Source of the DNA: an uncultured Bacteroidales bacterium
Lineage (GTDB): Bacteria > Bacteroidota > Bacteroidia > Bacteroidales > UBA932
Assembly (NCBI GenBank): GCA_947305045.1
Contig: CAMZCW010000001.1
Span: forward strand, 13,733 to 77,732
DNA: 64,000 bases
Reading direction: 5' to 3'
Shown here: positions 20,635-28,703 of the stretch, piece by piece
Layout of the letters: each line of letters starts with the position of its first letter
How positions within the stretch are numbered: the first letter of the stretch is position 1
Made by a program: the position numbers and the translations under genes
The notes under the pieces: model-generated
Seen by the model: the letters and a program-made list of their open reading frames with translations, nothing else
The model's database searches: none
What the model was told of the DNA's origin: nothing

Positions 20635-23445
20635 TTAATTCTGATAGGCGCCGGGCCACCAGGATTCTGCACGGGCTACATTCCGCTGGTCCTTACTGAT
20701 ATCCTCGCCGCACCAGGTAACAAATTCAGGGCAAATTGCGTTAAGCCGCTCCATCGCGTCAGCCTGCAAAACCATAGCAGGTGCAGCGCCACCAATCTGA
20801 CCGTTCCACTGCCAGCAGCCCGTCTCGCCGCTCCAGGCGAGACTTCCGATGGCCGAGGCCAGGACGCCGTTCACATTGCCGCCATTGTAGGAGATAGTGC
20901 CGATTTTTACCAGTTTATTGTAATGGGTATAGCTGAGGTCGATGATTTCCGTTTCGGCCTCTCCGCCGATGGAAGCGACGCCTTCAGACTCGGGGGCGAT
21001 GATGTTGTTGGTGAAATAATGCTTAGCCGAACCCATAACACCAACCAGAGCAGTATTTTCGGTGAGGGCGCTGCCCTCCGCACCGCTGCGGGTATCTCCG
21101 ATGATGGAGCAATTGCTGATGCTGGAGCAGGTCTGGATTACGTCGATGGCAATCCAGGATGCGTTCAGGCCCTTCTTATAGGATGATTTGCTGCTTGTCG
21201 TGTAAGAGCCTCGCACGGAACTGTTGTTCATACAGAACTTGTCCAGGCCGTTGACATTGATCGTGCAGCCGTACCGGTTGGAAATGTGATTGGCATCGAA
21301 GGAGCATTCGTCAATATATAGATTGGAATACTTCTCCCCGGAACCCTCGGCATAGATAGCGCCGCCGGTGCCGGCATAATTGCCCACAAAGGAGCTCCGG
21401 AATGCCTGAACTCCCTTCCAGCCGTGGATGCATACGGCGCCGCCCATATCATCGGCGTGGTTCTCCGTTATGCCAGTCCTGGCCAGGTCGATGAGGGAGT
21501 CATCCTCCACATAGAAGGCGCCGCCGTCCTTGGTGGCATAGTTTCCTTCTACCGTGCAGTCCTTAAAATACATATTGGTAGATTTTCCGCTCTTGCCATA
21601 CACGGCTACAGCGCCACCCCATTGGGCATTGTTTTCCTTGAAGACGGAATTGTGGATATTATTGCCATAATTATCCCTCATAGTCTCTACCTCCAGCGCT
21701 CCTCCGTATAAACCTGCAGAGTTACCCTGGAAGAGGACAGACTCCTCATTGCCTATCTCCAGTCTTCCTTTCTCTCCCACACTGATGGCACCGGCATTGT
21801 CGGTAGCGATATTGCTCACAAAACTGCCGCCTTCGATGTAAATGTGATGATCGTTCAGTTTGATGGCGCCGCCATATTTGGCCTTATTGCCGGAGAACGT
21901 GCAGTTTTTCATATTGGTGGTACCGGCCGCATAGATGGCGCCGCCGTCACGGGTATTGTCATTCCCGTTATCGGAGAAGGAGGAACCGGTGATGGACACT
22001 TCGACGTTTGGCTGCCTGAGAATGACCAGGGCGCCACCCCTCCAGGCCACGTTGTCCGAGAAGGAGCAACCGGAAACGACGAGAGAGCCAGACTGGGTAT
22101 CGAAGTCAATGGCCCCGCCATAACCGGTGCCGGTCTTTCTTTCCGGACTGTCATTAAACGCCTCGTTACCGGTGAAGGTGCAGTCTGCGAATGTTACCGC
22201 GCCGCCGGAAATCTCAACGGCGCCGCCGCTCGTGGCTTTGTTGCCGGAGAAAGAGCAGTCTTTGAACGCCCAGGTGCCGGAGGTAATGAACAGTGCTCCG
22301 CCATAGTCTCCCTCTTCTGCGGCGACCGTAACCTGGCCGTTGACGAAACTGATTCCCTCCATTTCGACATCGACCTCTCCGCTGACCTTAAGGATACGAT
22401 GTTCGCCGTTACCGGTGAAAATGGTTTCACCCTTGATACCCACGAAACTGAAACGGGCGCCCTCGTCGTAAGAAAGTGCAGAATCTGCTCCCAGGTCATA
22501 AGTACCGCTCCCGAGATTGAAGACCGTGCCGTTAAGATCGGCCACTGTCCTATTCTCCAGTTTGAGGAAACTCCACATCTGGGCGGCGCTCATCGCGCTT
22601 TCCCAACTCTTTCCGTCCTTGGAGCCTGCACCGTCAACGGTCACATACAGGGTTTTACCCAGAATGACCTCTTTGATTTCATATACATATGCGTTGTTGG
22701 CCGCGATAGAGGTAATGTCCCAGTCATATTCGCCGGACTCGGTGTAAGGATCGCTGCCGGTATAGGTCTTTATCTTTAATCCGCCTGCAAAAGCGCCGGG
22801 GAGAACGGAAATATAATAAGTCCCTGCTCCGAAGCTGGTCGTTGAAACCGAAGAAACAGGGGTTTTGGCGGCACCGGCCACAGGGACTTCCCCGGAACAA
22901 TCGATGGCCATAACACCCGCAAGGGCGCCTCCGCCCACGCTGCTGACTTCCATTTTGGTCACTTCGGTACCGGCCTTTAGCTGGAGTCCCAGGACGGCAT
23001 TCATATTCTTGAAAGCTATTTTGTTGCCACTTTCGACTTTGCCCACAGATATTGCTTCCGGAGCAGAATTGCCGATCTGTGCATCAGAGATACTGACATT
23101 GACGGCAGAGCCCTCGGCAGAGTCAAACGCGGTAACCGGATGTACGGCATACAAAGCCGTCTTACCGCTGGGGATTGTACCCACAAAACTGCCGGTCGAG
23201 GTACCTGCGCCGTCGACCAGGGTGGCGAGGATGGAATTGCCGTCATTCAGGACAATCTTGATTTTCTCACCGGGAATCCAGAAGAATTCAACATCGCCGA
23301 CCGATGCAAGGTTTTCGGCAGTGGCGGTGAAAACCACCTTGCCGTCCGTCCCTTCACCGCCTCCCTGACCCTGCTCTTCTTTATTGCAGGAAAGAAAGGC
23401 CATCGCAAACAGGGAAAGCGTTAACAAAAGAGAATACTTTTTCAT
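20635..23445 (-). CDS. Surface lipoprotein: fimbrillin-like module plus Pmp-type beta-helix
   Basis: This complete 936-residue protein has a lipobox AFLSC (Cys20). A fimbrillin-like N-terminal module spans about 35-260 (GKTALYAVHP, IAFKNMNAVLGLQL). A conserved linker (LYVTVDGAGSKDGKSWESAM) leads into a beta-helix with about fifteen FSGN/FxGN-type repeats preceded by GGAI or GGAV (about 340-760). Its C-terminal 150 residues contain another parallel beta segment. It is the full-length paralogue of the edge-cut protein at 1-1881. It sits directly upstream of SusC, the position where surface glycan-binding proteins often occur, so a binding role is plausible. No catalytic motif is visible. Confidence 0.87.
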   Translation of the reverse strand: MKKYSLLLTLSLFAMAFLSCNKEEQGQGGGEGTDGKVVFTATAENLASVGDVEFFWIPGEKIKIVLNDGNSILATLVDGAGTSTGSFVGTIPSGKTALYAVHPVTAFDSAEGSAVNVSISDAQIGNSAPEAISVGKVESGNKIAFKNMNAVLGLQLKAGTEVTKMEVSSVGGGALAGVMAIDCSGEVPVAGAAKTPVSSVSTTSFGAGTYYISVLPGAFAGGLKIKTYTGSDPYTESGEYDWDITSIAANNAYVYEIKEVILGKTLYVTVDGAGSKDGKSWESAMSAAQMWSFLKLENRTVADLNGTVFNLGSGTYDLGADSALSYDEGARFSFVGIKGETIFTGNGEHRILKVSGEVDVEMEGISFVNGQVTVAAEEGDYGGALFITSGTWAFKDCSFSGNKATSGGAVEISGGAVTFADCTFTGNEAFNDSPERKTGTGYGGAIDFDTQSGSLVVSGCSFSDNVAWRGGALVILRQPNVEVSITGSSFSDNGNDNTRDGGAIYAAGTTNMKNCTFSGNKAKYGGAIKLNDHHIYIEGGSFVSNIATDNAGAISVGEKGRLEIGNEESVLFQGNSAGLYGGALEVETMRDNYGNNIHNSVFKENNAQWGGAVAVYGKSGKSTNMYFKDCTVEGNYATKDGGAFYVEDDSLIDLARTGITENHADDMGGAVCIHGWKGVQAFRSSFVGNYAGTGGAIYAEGSGEKYSNLYIDECSFDANHISNRYGCTINVNGLDKFCMNNSSVRGSYTTSSKSSYKKGLNASWIAIDVIQTCSSISNCSIIGDTRSGAEGSALTENTALVGVMGSAKHYFTNNIIAPESEGVASIGGEAETEIIDLSYTHYNKLVKIGTISYNGGNVNGVLASAIGSLAWSGETGCWQWNGQIGGAAPAMVLQADAMERLNAICPEFVTWCGEDISKDQRNVARAESWWPGAYQN

Positions 23446-23476
23446 GATGCGGTTGTTTTATGATTATTGTTATTTC

Positions 23477-24445
23477 TCAAAACTTTACGGTAGCCGCAAT
23501 GGTCAGATGGTCTGACGGGCACCACTGGGTCTCGTTAATCGTGTAGGGCACAACTACCCGGCGATAATCAGAGGCCGTGCAGTTCTTTGTCATAATATGG
23601 TCGATCCGTCGTTCCGGATGGCCTCCCGAATAACTCTCCCACGGATAATAATAGGACTTTGAACTGCCGCTGACGGTACCCCAGCTGGCGTTGATATTGC
23701 CATCTCTCCAGTAGTCGAGGAGAGCTCTGTATGTTTCTTCTTCGTGGCCGGGGGCGCAGTTCATATCTCCGAATAAAATGGCAGGTGCCGTCCCCGCTTT
23801 TTCCGCCGCGAAACGGTTAACCACTTTTGCCATATTCAAGGCTCCGCCGTGGTCGGGATGGGGAAGATGGGTGGGAAACGCCCAGAATTCTTTTCCGCTG
23901 GCAATGTGCGTGAACCGTATCCAGATACAGGTACGTTCCGGATTCCCGCATTTTTGGTATGCGTCCACAGGATTGGTATACCAGGTGTCGTCTTCTTTCG
24001 AAAGCCACACGTAGCCGCATTCCTCCAGTTTCAGCTTTGCACTGTTGTAGGCAAAGCCGTCTGCGAAATAGTACGAGAGAGCTCCCGCAGCGTTCATTCT
24101 GTTGGGCCACTGGAGTTTCCATTGCCAGTCTTTGATGGAAGCGCACATCGCCTGCAGGGAATACTTGCCCCCGCCGATATGGGTTTCATCCACTTCGTTG
24201 AAACCGATGATATCTGCCTTGGTCGCGGCAATCGTCCCGGCCAGGGCGCTGCGCACTTTCTGGTTGTCCATTGACATCTCAGTGCGCCTGGTTGACGGCT
24301 TGAGAAGGTTGCAAGTAGCTACGGTAATGGTAACTTCATCCGGATTCTGCGAATTGCCAGGATCATTACCATTGACTTTCCCACATGCGCACACGAGCAC
24401 TTGTGAGATGACTATTAACATAATGAGTTTCTTCATTTCTTTCAT
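23477..24445 (-). CDS. Secreted EEP-family (DNase I-fold) lipoprotein
   Basis: This 322-residue protein has a lipoprotein signal (VLVCAC, Cys21 from the ATG at 24445; an alternative ATG at 24436 keeps the signal). The EEP domain fills the rest with VATCNLL, ADIIGFNEVD, FPTHLPHP, GDMNCAPG and CPSDHLTIA, so metal ligands, catalytic His and the Asp/Asn pairs are intact. Family members hydrolyse phosphodiesters (DNA, RNA, sphingomyelin) or phosphomonoesters. It is related to the EEP half of the fusion protein at 13406-15328 but lacks the fimbrillin-like module. It is the second gene of the transcription unit, 7 bases after the first EEP gene. Confidence 0.9.
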   Translation of the reverse strand: MKEMKKLIMLIVISQVLVCACGKVNGNDPGNSQNPDEVTITVATCNLLKPSTRRTEMSMDNQKVRSALAGTIAATKADIIGFNEVDETHIGGGKYSLQAMCASIKDWQWKLQWPNRMNAAGALSYYFADGFAYNSAKLKLEECGYVWLSKEDDTWYTNPVDAYQKCGNPERTCIWIRFTHIASGKEFWAFPTHLPHPDHGGALNMAKVVNRFAAEKAGTAPAILFGDMNCAPGHEEETYRALLDYWRDGNINASWGTVSGSSKSYYYPWESYSGGHPERRIDHIMTKNCTASDYRRVVVPYTINETQWCPSDHLTIAATVKF

Positions 24446-24452
24446 ATGGCAC

Positions 24453-25505
24453 TTACTTCATTTTTGAAATCTTGAAATCCGCAATGATTGGATAATGGTC
24501 GGATGGGATATAAAACTTGTCCACCCCTGAATGCTCCCGCTTAGTATAGCCATCAGGTTTCTGGTAGATATCTATGCAGGCATTAAGCATTAGCTCGGAA
24601 ACGTACATGTAGTCAATTCTCACATCACCGCAAGTGGGCTGGAAGCTGTCCGGGTAGCGGGTATAGAACAGGTCAATAAACGGTGAATGGCTTATCATAT
24701 AATCCTGAGTCTGGAATGCCAGCGATTCCGGGTTCCACTTATATGCGTAATTATCCCTCCTGCTGTATGAGTTATAGTCCCCGGCCATTATCCAAAGTTC
24801 TTTATCCGGGTCTTTTGACTTGCGGACAGTGTGATCCATGATACAGTTCAGTTCCTTGATTCGGTGCTGCTCACCTTCGTATTTTTTGGCACTCTCATTC
24901 CGCCTTTCTATTGGTACGGCATAACCATATTTGCCGTGTTTGAGATGAAGTGTCACAATGTTAAGAGGCGCCTTTACCCCCTTCACGTGAACCTGATACC
25001 AGCCGCTGTAGTTTACGATGACGGTGTCAGGTTTATGACCTCTGACAATAGTGACGCTGTCAATGGGAAAGCGCGAGGTTACAACCTGAGGGTAGTTAGT
25101 GAGCCCAAAAGGAGTGGAAGTAGATGGACGGCGTGGCGTGACAACGTGATATCGATGCCCCCATCTGGAACAAAGTTCATCCCAGTGCGCCGGTAGATAA
25201 CGTTCCTCATTGGGCATATGGTCCTTTGCCCTGTCATAATAAATCTGGGCGCCTTCATCAAAAATGCAGATGTCAGGATTCCAAGAGTTTACCCAATCAA
25301 CAAATGCCTGATAGTGATCCGGCTGGCCAGCCCACATTCCATTCTGGATATTCCAATAGAGGACACGGAGCGTTCCATGTCGGTGTTTGGGCTTTTGAGG
25401 ACCGGAGGATGCAGATGGGCCAGAAGCAACAGCACAGCCTAACGCCTGCAGGGTTAGGAAAGCGATTATAACAAGGTACTTCAGTATGTTCGTTGCCTGT
25501 CGCAT
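24453..25505 (-). CDS. EEP-family lipoprotein, first gene of the locus
   Basis: This 350-residue protein has a lipobox ALGC (Cys24). EEP motifs are RVLYWNIQNG, DICIFDEG (Asp-Glu in place of the more usual Gln/Asn-Glu), VTLHLKHG, AGDYNSYS and IPSDHYPIIADF, so the active-site set is complete. It is more divergent from the two other EEP proteins in the locus than they are from each other, suggesting a different bond specificity rather than simple duplication. It is the promoter-proximal gene of a run of at least 14 minus-strand genes. A hairpin terminator for the upstream regulator operon lies just before it. Confidence 0.9.
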   Translation of the reverse strand: MRQATNILKYLVIIAFLTLQALGCAVASGPSASSGPQKPKHRHGTLRVLYWNIQNGMWAGQPDHYQAFVDWVNSWNPDICIFDEGAQIYYDRAKDHMPNEERYLPAHWDELCSRWGHRYHVVTPRRPSTSTPFGLTNYPQVVTSRFPIDSVTIVRGHKPDTVIVNYSGWYQVHVKGVKAPLNIVTLHLKHGKYGYAVPIERRNESAKKYEGEQHRIKELNCIMDHTVRKSKDPDKELWIMAGDYNSYSRRDNYAYKWNPESLAFQTQDYMISHSPFIDLFYTRYPDSFQPTCGDVRIDYMYVSELMLNACIDIYQKPDGYTKREHSGVDKFYIPSDHYPIIADFKISKMK

Positions 25506-25521
25506 TTTTATCTCTTTTAGG

Positions 25522-25529
25522 CAAAGCTA
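25522..25529 (-). promoter_or_regulatory. Candidate -7 promoter box (TAnnTTTG) for the EEP/SusCD locus
   Basis: On the minus strand the sequence reads TAGCTTTG, an exact match to the Bacteroidales -7 consensus TAnnTTTG, 17 bases before the start of the first EEP gene and just after the terminator of the regulator operon. No clear -33 TTTG box is at the expected distance, because the terminator hairpin occupies it. The position fits a locus promoter that may need an activator. Confidence 0.45.
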
Positions 25530-25530
25530 T

Positions 25531-25561
25531 AAAAAAAAAGCCGGAGCGTCTATAGCTCCGG
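25531..25561 (-). terminator. Intrinsic terminator of the regulator operon
   Basis: A 7-bp GC-rich stem (CCGGAGC / GCTCCGG, loop 7) is followed on the minus strand by CTTTTTTTTT. It ends the two-gene regulator operon read from 27780 and separates it from the EEP/SusCD locus. Confidence 0.85.
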
Positions 25562-25660
25562 AAAAACGGGAATCTTGAAATGAATCGGGATATTATTTAG
25601 CGCTGATTATCAGCAAACTAAATACTTTTAAAAATAAAAATCGGGAAACGATTATTTTTC
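25562..25660 (-). other. AT-rich 3' untranslated stretch
   Basis: This short AT-rich gap lies between the regulator stop codon and its terminator. No further feature was seen. Confidence 0.4.
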
Positions 25661-27238
25661 TTATAGCAATGAAATAATGCGCTTAAACTCTTCTTCGGGG
25701 ATTGCAAGACGGGCCTTGAGTATGGACCTGAGGTTTTGAACTGTCTTAACTGAACAATGCAGCATTCCGGCAATTTCAGTGTTGTCTTTAATATCCAGTT
25801 TTATAAGAGCAAGTATACGGAGTTCGTTGCTTAGAATCTCTGTGCGCTTGGGAACGATCCTCTGTTCCGGCTTTAGGCAGGAGTTTACAACCTCGATGAA
25901 ATCAGGGAAAATATCCACAAAGGCTCGGTCGAAATTATTGAACAATTCCCGCCTTTCTTCCGAAGCAATTTCGCCTGATGGACTTGTCAGTTCCAGTGCC
26001 TGGGCGGTATGTCCTTTCCTGAGGCTGGAGTTAATCTTTGTCCGGAATATGTCCAAGCGTTTAATGTACGATGAGTAAAGTTGGAAGGCTACGCCTATAT
26101 AGCTTTTCGATATTTTGTCTGAACGTTCCAGATTTTTTTTCAGTGAAATAATCTTCAGGCGGGAACGATTGATTTGCAATAGCGTCAGAACTATTGCAAC
26201 CAAAAGAATAGAAATAAGCGTTATTGTAAGCCATAGCTCCTTATTTCTCTTCTCGATTAGCCTGGTGTTGCTGTCATTGATCTTAATTGTCTGCTCTACA
26301 CCATCTACGACGCGTTTTTTTGAGCCCAGCCTCTGAAGTGAAGCGAAATAGTAATCGGAAATCTTTTTGGCCGCTTTCACTTCATTGATACTGTTCAGCA
26401 GCGATTCCACCCTCAGCAATGATGCTATATCCTGGTTGTTATTCTCTACCTCTATAATCGCCGATTGCAACAGGTCATCAAACGCTTCTCCAGTAAGGTT
26501 CCGCTCGTATAAATAAGCTATTGCAAAACGGTCATAAAGGCACGTGGCATAGGCGGCCGAATGATGATCTTCAATAATGGACATGCGTATAGCGTTATAT
26601 CTTCTTGCCTCGGCGATATTCCCGGCCCTTGCTTCTTTCCTTTCAATACTGTGAAGATATTCTATACTCATTGTATCTGCCACCATAAGAAGAGAATCCC
26701 TGTAAATGTCATACAGTTTGCGATACTTCCTCCTTAAGTTTATAGGCTCATTGTAATCTGTGTACTTATTACTATAGAACAGCGCCACAGCGCGGTAATA
26801 CCTAACCAAAAGATTATTTGTAAGCTTTTCTCCAGACAATGATCTAAAGGTCTCATGAGCTTCCAGATAATAACCATACTCGGACAACTGTGCGGCCAGT
26901 CCAATTTGGGCCTCAAGCCAGAGAGAGTCTACACCGGATGACAAAGCAAACTGAGCGGCTTTTTCCAGATACACCAAAGAAGAGTCTCCCACGCAGTTGG
27001 AGAAAGCCATAGCTATATCATAATACAGGGAGAAAGTCTCATTGGTAGTTTCCCCGGGGAGCCTTTTCTTCAAAGCATCTATCTCCTTCTCCTTCTTTTC
27101 CGCATAAACTTCCGTGCTGTCCAGAGCGGATAGAAGTTCAGCCACCAGCCCCTTGGTCCTGTCCGTATGCGGAAACTCTCCTTTATGGCAAGAAAAGAGA
27201 AGTAGCGCCGATACTATTAAAATAGAAGCCTTTTTCAT
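25661..27238 (-). CDS. Membrane-anchored LuxR-type regulator, DUF6377-like
   Basis: This 525-residue protein has a lipoprotein-type signal (LLLFSC, Cys17), a helical, tetratricopeptide-like sensor region (about 40-320), one membrane segment (WLTITLISILLVAIVLTLLQI, about 337-358), a coiled linker, and a C-terminal LuxR/GerE-like helix-turn-helix (LRILALIKLDIKDNTEIAGMLHCSVKTVQNLRSILKARL, written here only to mark the region about 465-510). This layout is that of the DUF6377 family, common beside SusC/SusD loci. It probably senses a ligand outside the cytoplasm and activates the neighbouring locus, although signal transfer is not established. Its ATG overlaps the stop codon of the upstream gene (TAATG), so both are co-translated. 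Confidence 0.85.
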   Translation of the reverse strand: MKKASILIVSALLLFSCHKGEFPHTDRTKGLVAELLSALDSTEVYAEKKEKEIDALKKRLPGETTNETFSLYYDIAMAFSNCVGDSSLVYLEKAAQFALSSGVDSLWLEAQIGLAAQLSEYGYYLEAHETFRSLSGEKLTNNLLVRYYRAVALFYSNKYTDYNEPINLRRKYRKLYDIYRDSLLMVADTMSIEYLHSIERKEARAGNIAEARRYNAIRMSIIEDHHSAAYATCLYDRFAIAYLYERNLTGEAFDDLLQSAIIEVENNNQDIASLLRVESLLNSINEVKAAKKISDYYFASLQRLGSKKRVVDGVEQTIKINDSNTRLIEKRNKELWLTITLISILLVAIVLTLLQINRSRLKIISLKKNLERSDKISKSYIGVAFQLYSSYIKRLDIFRTKINSSLRKGHTAQALELTSPSGEIASEERRELFNNFDRAFVDIFPDFIEVVNSCLKPEQRIVPKRTEILSNELRILALIKLDIKDNTEIAGMLHCSVKTVQNLRSILKARLAIPEEEFKRIISLL

Positions 27239-27780
27239 TACAAATCAAAACTTTTCGCTAAGATAGTGATTCTTCTGTAATTCTCCCTATTAATCATCGC
27301 ACACCAAACTGAAGACCGGAAGACGGTTTCCGTAAATAAGGCCTTAATTACCCGTCTGCTTGTCTTCACCTTCAAACCATAAAGTTCCGCTATATCGAAT
27401 AAATAGCTGATGGCCATGTCATCAACGTGGAACCAACGGTTCACGCCGGTGTAGTTCAGACCGAGTTTCTCTGCAAGGTCCTTCCGTGAAATCCCATACT
27501 TTTGCAAAGCAATTCGCAGGAAGGCCAAACGATTCATTCCCTGGGGCAATTCTATCTCCACTTCGCACAATGAAGATTGGGTGTCCCTATCTAAAGAGAA
27601 ACTCAGCTCATATCCCAACCTGTCAACAACACTCTGGGCAAAGGATAGGCGCATGTTATCACGCTGGAAATAGGCAAAGATATTCTGCGGCGACATCCCC
27701 ATCAGACGCGCGATCTCTGGTTTGGACACGCCAATTGAAGCCATAAGGCTTTCCAAAAATTGCAAATTTCCCCGTTTCAC
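27238..27780 (-). CDS. Protein with two XRE/Cro-like helix-turn-helix domains
   Basis: This 180-residue protein starts with GTG at 27780; an ATG exists 12 codons later but would cut the first helix. Two helix-turn-helix units are visible: VSKPEIARLMGMSPQNIFAYF (about 18-38) and ISRKDLAEKLGLNYTGVNRWF (about 95-115), each followed by a helix ending in a LGYEL/YGLKV-type segment. It has no sensor domain or membrane segment. Translation is coupled to the DUF6377-like regulator that follows. It may be an autoregulator of the pair or a second activator of the EEP/SusCD locus. No named family was recognised. Confidence 0.75.
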   Translation of the reverse strand: MKRGNLQFLESLMASIGVSKPEIARLMGMSPQNIFAYFQRDNMRLSFAQSVVDRLGYELSFSLDRDTQSSLCEVEIELPQGMNRLAFLRIALQKYGISRKDLAEKLGLNYTGVNRWFHVDDMAISYLFDIAELYGLKVKTSRRVIKALFTETVFRSSVWCAMINRENYRRITILAKSFDL

Positions 27781-28282
27781 ACAAATTATATTTGGAAGAT
27801 TCGATATTATTTAATCTACTATACTTTTATTTGATATTATATAACGTTTTCTTTGACAAATTGAACAAAAAAGGTTGAATCTCGGCAACTGCCCCCGATG
27901 GCAAGAACTATCAGACGCCCCTGTTTCATCACAGGCGTATACTGCTGTCATCGTCCCATTCTTTGGACCCATGACAGCGAAGCCGGACACAGTCTCTTGA
28001 CCGCTTCCCAATTAATGAGCAGCGTCAGCACCGACATTCAATCAAGACATTTCATCATTGGCACAAATAACGAGATAATATTTTTAAAGGGATGATATCG
28101 GTCTTCTTTTCATCATCATAGGAGGACGTCAAATCAAGGAAATAAAGCAGCGGCTTACATACTCTCATGTACATATGCCGCTGCTATAATTCTACATCTG
28201 AGCCAACTTCTCAGGAATACACCACTACCAACCACGCCTACTGGATTCCCATCCACATGGCTGTACAAGAAGTAACCTGCGT
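27781..28282. other. Intergenic region of about 500 bases, with one hairpin
   Basis: The part next to the regulator gene (27781-27870) is strongly AT-rich and may hold its promoter, but no convincing TAnnTTTG/TTG pair was found. The rest carries two short frames on opposite strands (27811-28011 and 27898-28095) with no recognisable family or start signal; neither is called. A 9-bp inverted repeat is listed separately. Confidence 0.5.
28147..28186 (-). terminator. Candidate terminator of the HNH-like gene
   Basis: A 9-bp inverted repeat (AGCAGCGGC / GCCGCTGCT) with a 22-base loop is followed on the minus strand by TTTATTT. It lies about 100 bases after the HNH-like gene. The loop is long, so the call is tentative. 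Confidence 0.4.
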
Positions 28283-28513
28283 TTAGAGGTTACTTGGAAC
28301 TGGGACAAGCGGGAAATAGACCTCAAATTCATCGGTTCTTTGGTTACAGGATTTGCAGATGGGTGTGATATACCAGCTGTTATCATATCCACCTACTTTC
28401 TGAACATGAGCGCCGACAAGGTCTTTCCTGTTGCAGCCATACGCGCCACATACGCTGGCTTTCATTCCGGCTTTATCTTCCCAGTATTCAAGCCAAGTCG
28501 AATAGCCAGATGC
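28283..28513 (-). CDS. HNH-like zinc-finger small protein, 5' end uncertain
   Basis: From the ATG at 28465 the frame gives 60 residues: CGAYGCNRKD, GAHVQKVGG, WYITPICKSCN and RTDEFEV. The CxxxxC...H...CxxCN spacing looks like a treble-clef/HNH-type zinc site. The coding similarity seems to continue upstream of that ATG (SGYSTWLEYWEDKAG, codons 28466-28513), a stretch resembling the N-terminus expected for this type of protein, but the frame is closed by a TAA at 28526-28528 with no ATG or GTG between. Either translation starts at 28465 or at a rare codon, or the gene has lost its original 5' end. It is isolated and faces away from the defence operon. Function unknown; a nuclease role is only suggested. 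Confidence 0.6.
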   Translation of the reverse strand, partial: ASGYSTWLEYWEDKAGMKASVCGAYGCNRKDLVGAHVQKVGGYDNSWYITPICKSCNQRTDEFEVYFPLVPVPSNL

Positions 28514-28560
28514 CTTTGTGATGATTTACCAAATGTCAATCATTGTGCCAAATAAAATAT

Positions 28561-28668
28561 ATGACATTATGTCGGTTTATTCTAGTATCAGATGTATTTA
28601 GCTCTATTTTCATAATTAAAATAGCAAAATTTTGCTATTTTAATTATGAAAATCTAAATAATGTCATT
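28561..28668 (+). promoter_or_regulatory. Upstream control region of the defence pair with nested inverted repeats
   Basis: Outer 10-bp arms (ATGACATTAT at 28561-28570 and ATAATGTCAT at 28658-28667) flank the 48-bp palindrome at 28606-28653. The outer right arm runs into the candidate -7 box. The nested symmetry just before the promoter suggests an operator, or a cruciform involved in control of the ATPase/Toprim operon. Confidence 0.5.
28606..28653. repeat. 48-bp perfect palindrome
   Basis: Each 24-base arm is perfectly self-complementary with no loop, centred between 28629 and 28630; the central part reads ATAGCAAAATTTTGCTAT. It is almost purely A/T apart from GC and C/G steps. It lies 50 bases before the RloA-like gene and just upstream of its candidate promoter. 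A palindrome this long with no T-tract exit is unlikely to be only a terminator. Confidence 0.9.
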
Positions 28669-28675
28669 ATCTTTG
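28668..28675 (+). promoter_or_regulatory. Candidate -7 box for the RloA/RloB-like operon
   Basis: TATCTTTG matches TAnnTTTG exactly and ends 28 bases before the ATPase start codon. No clear -33 TTG is at the usual spacing; the palindrome occupies that position. Confidence 0.5.
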
Positions 28676-28703
28676 CGGTCGAGATTGAGAAAACTGACAT
28701 GCC

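Noticed and set aside
27811..28095. Two short frames on opposite strands in the intergenic region
   Set aside because: They overlap each other, show no known motif or promoter, and no partner gene.
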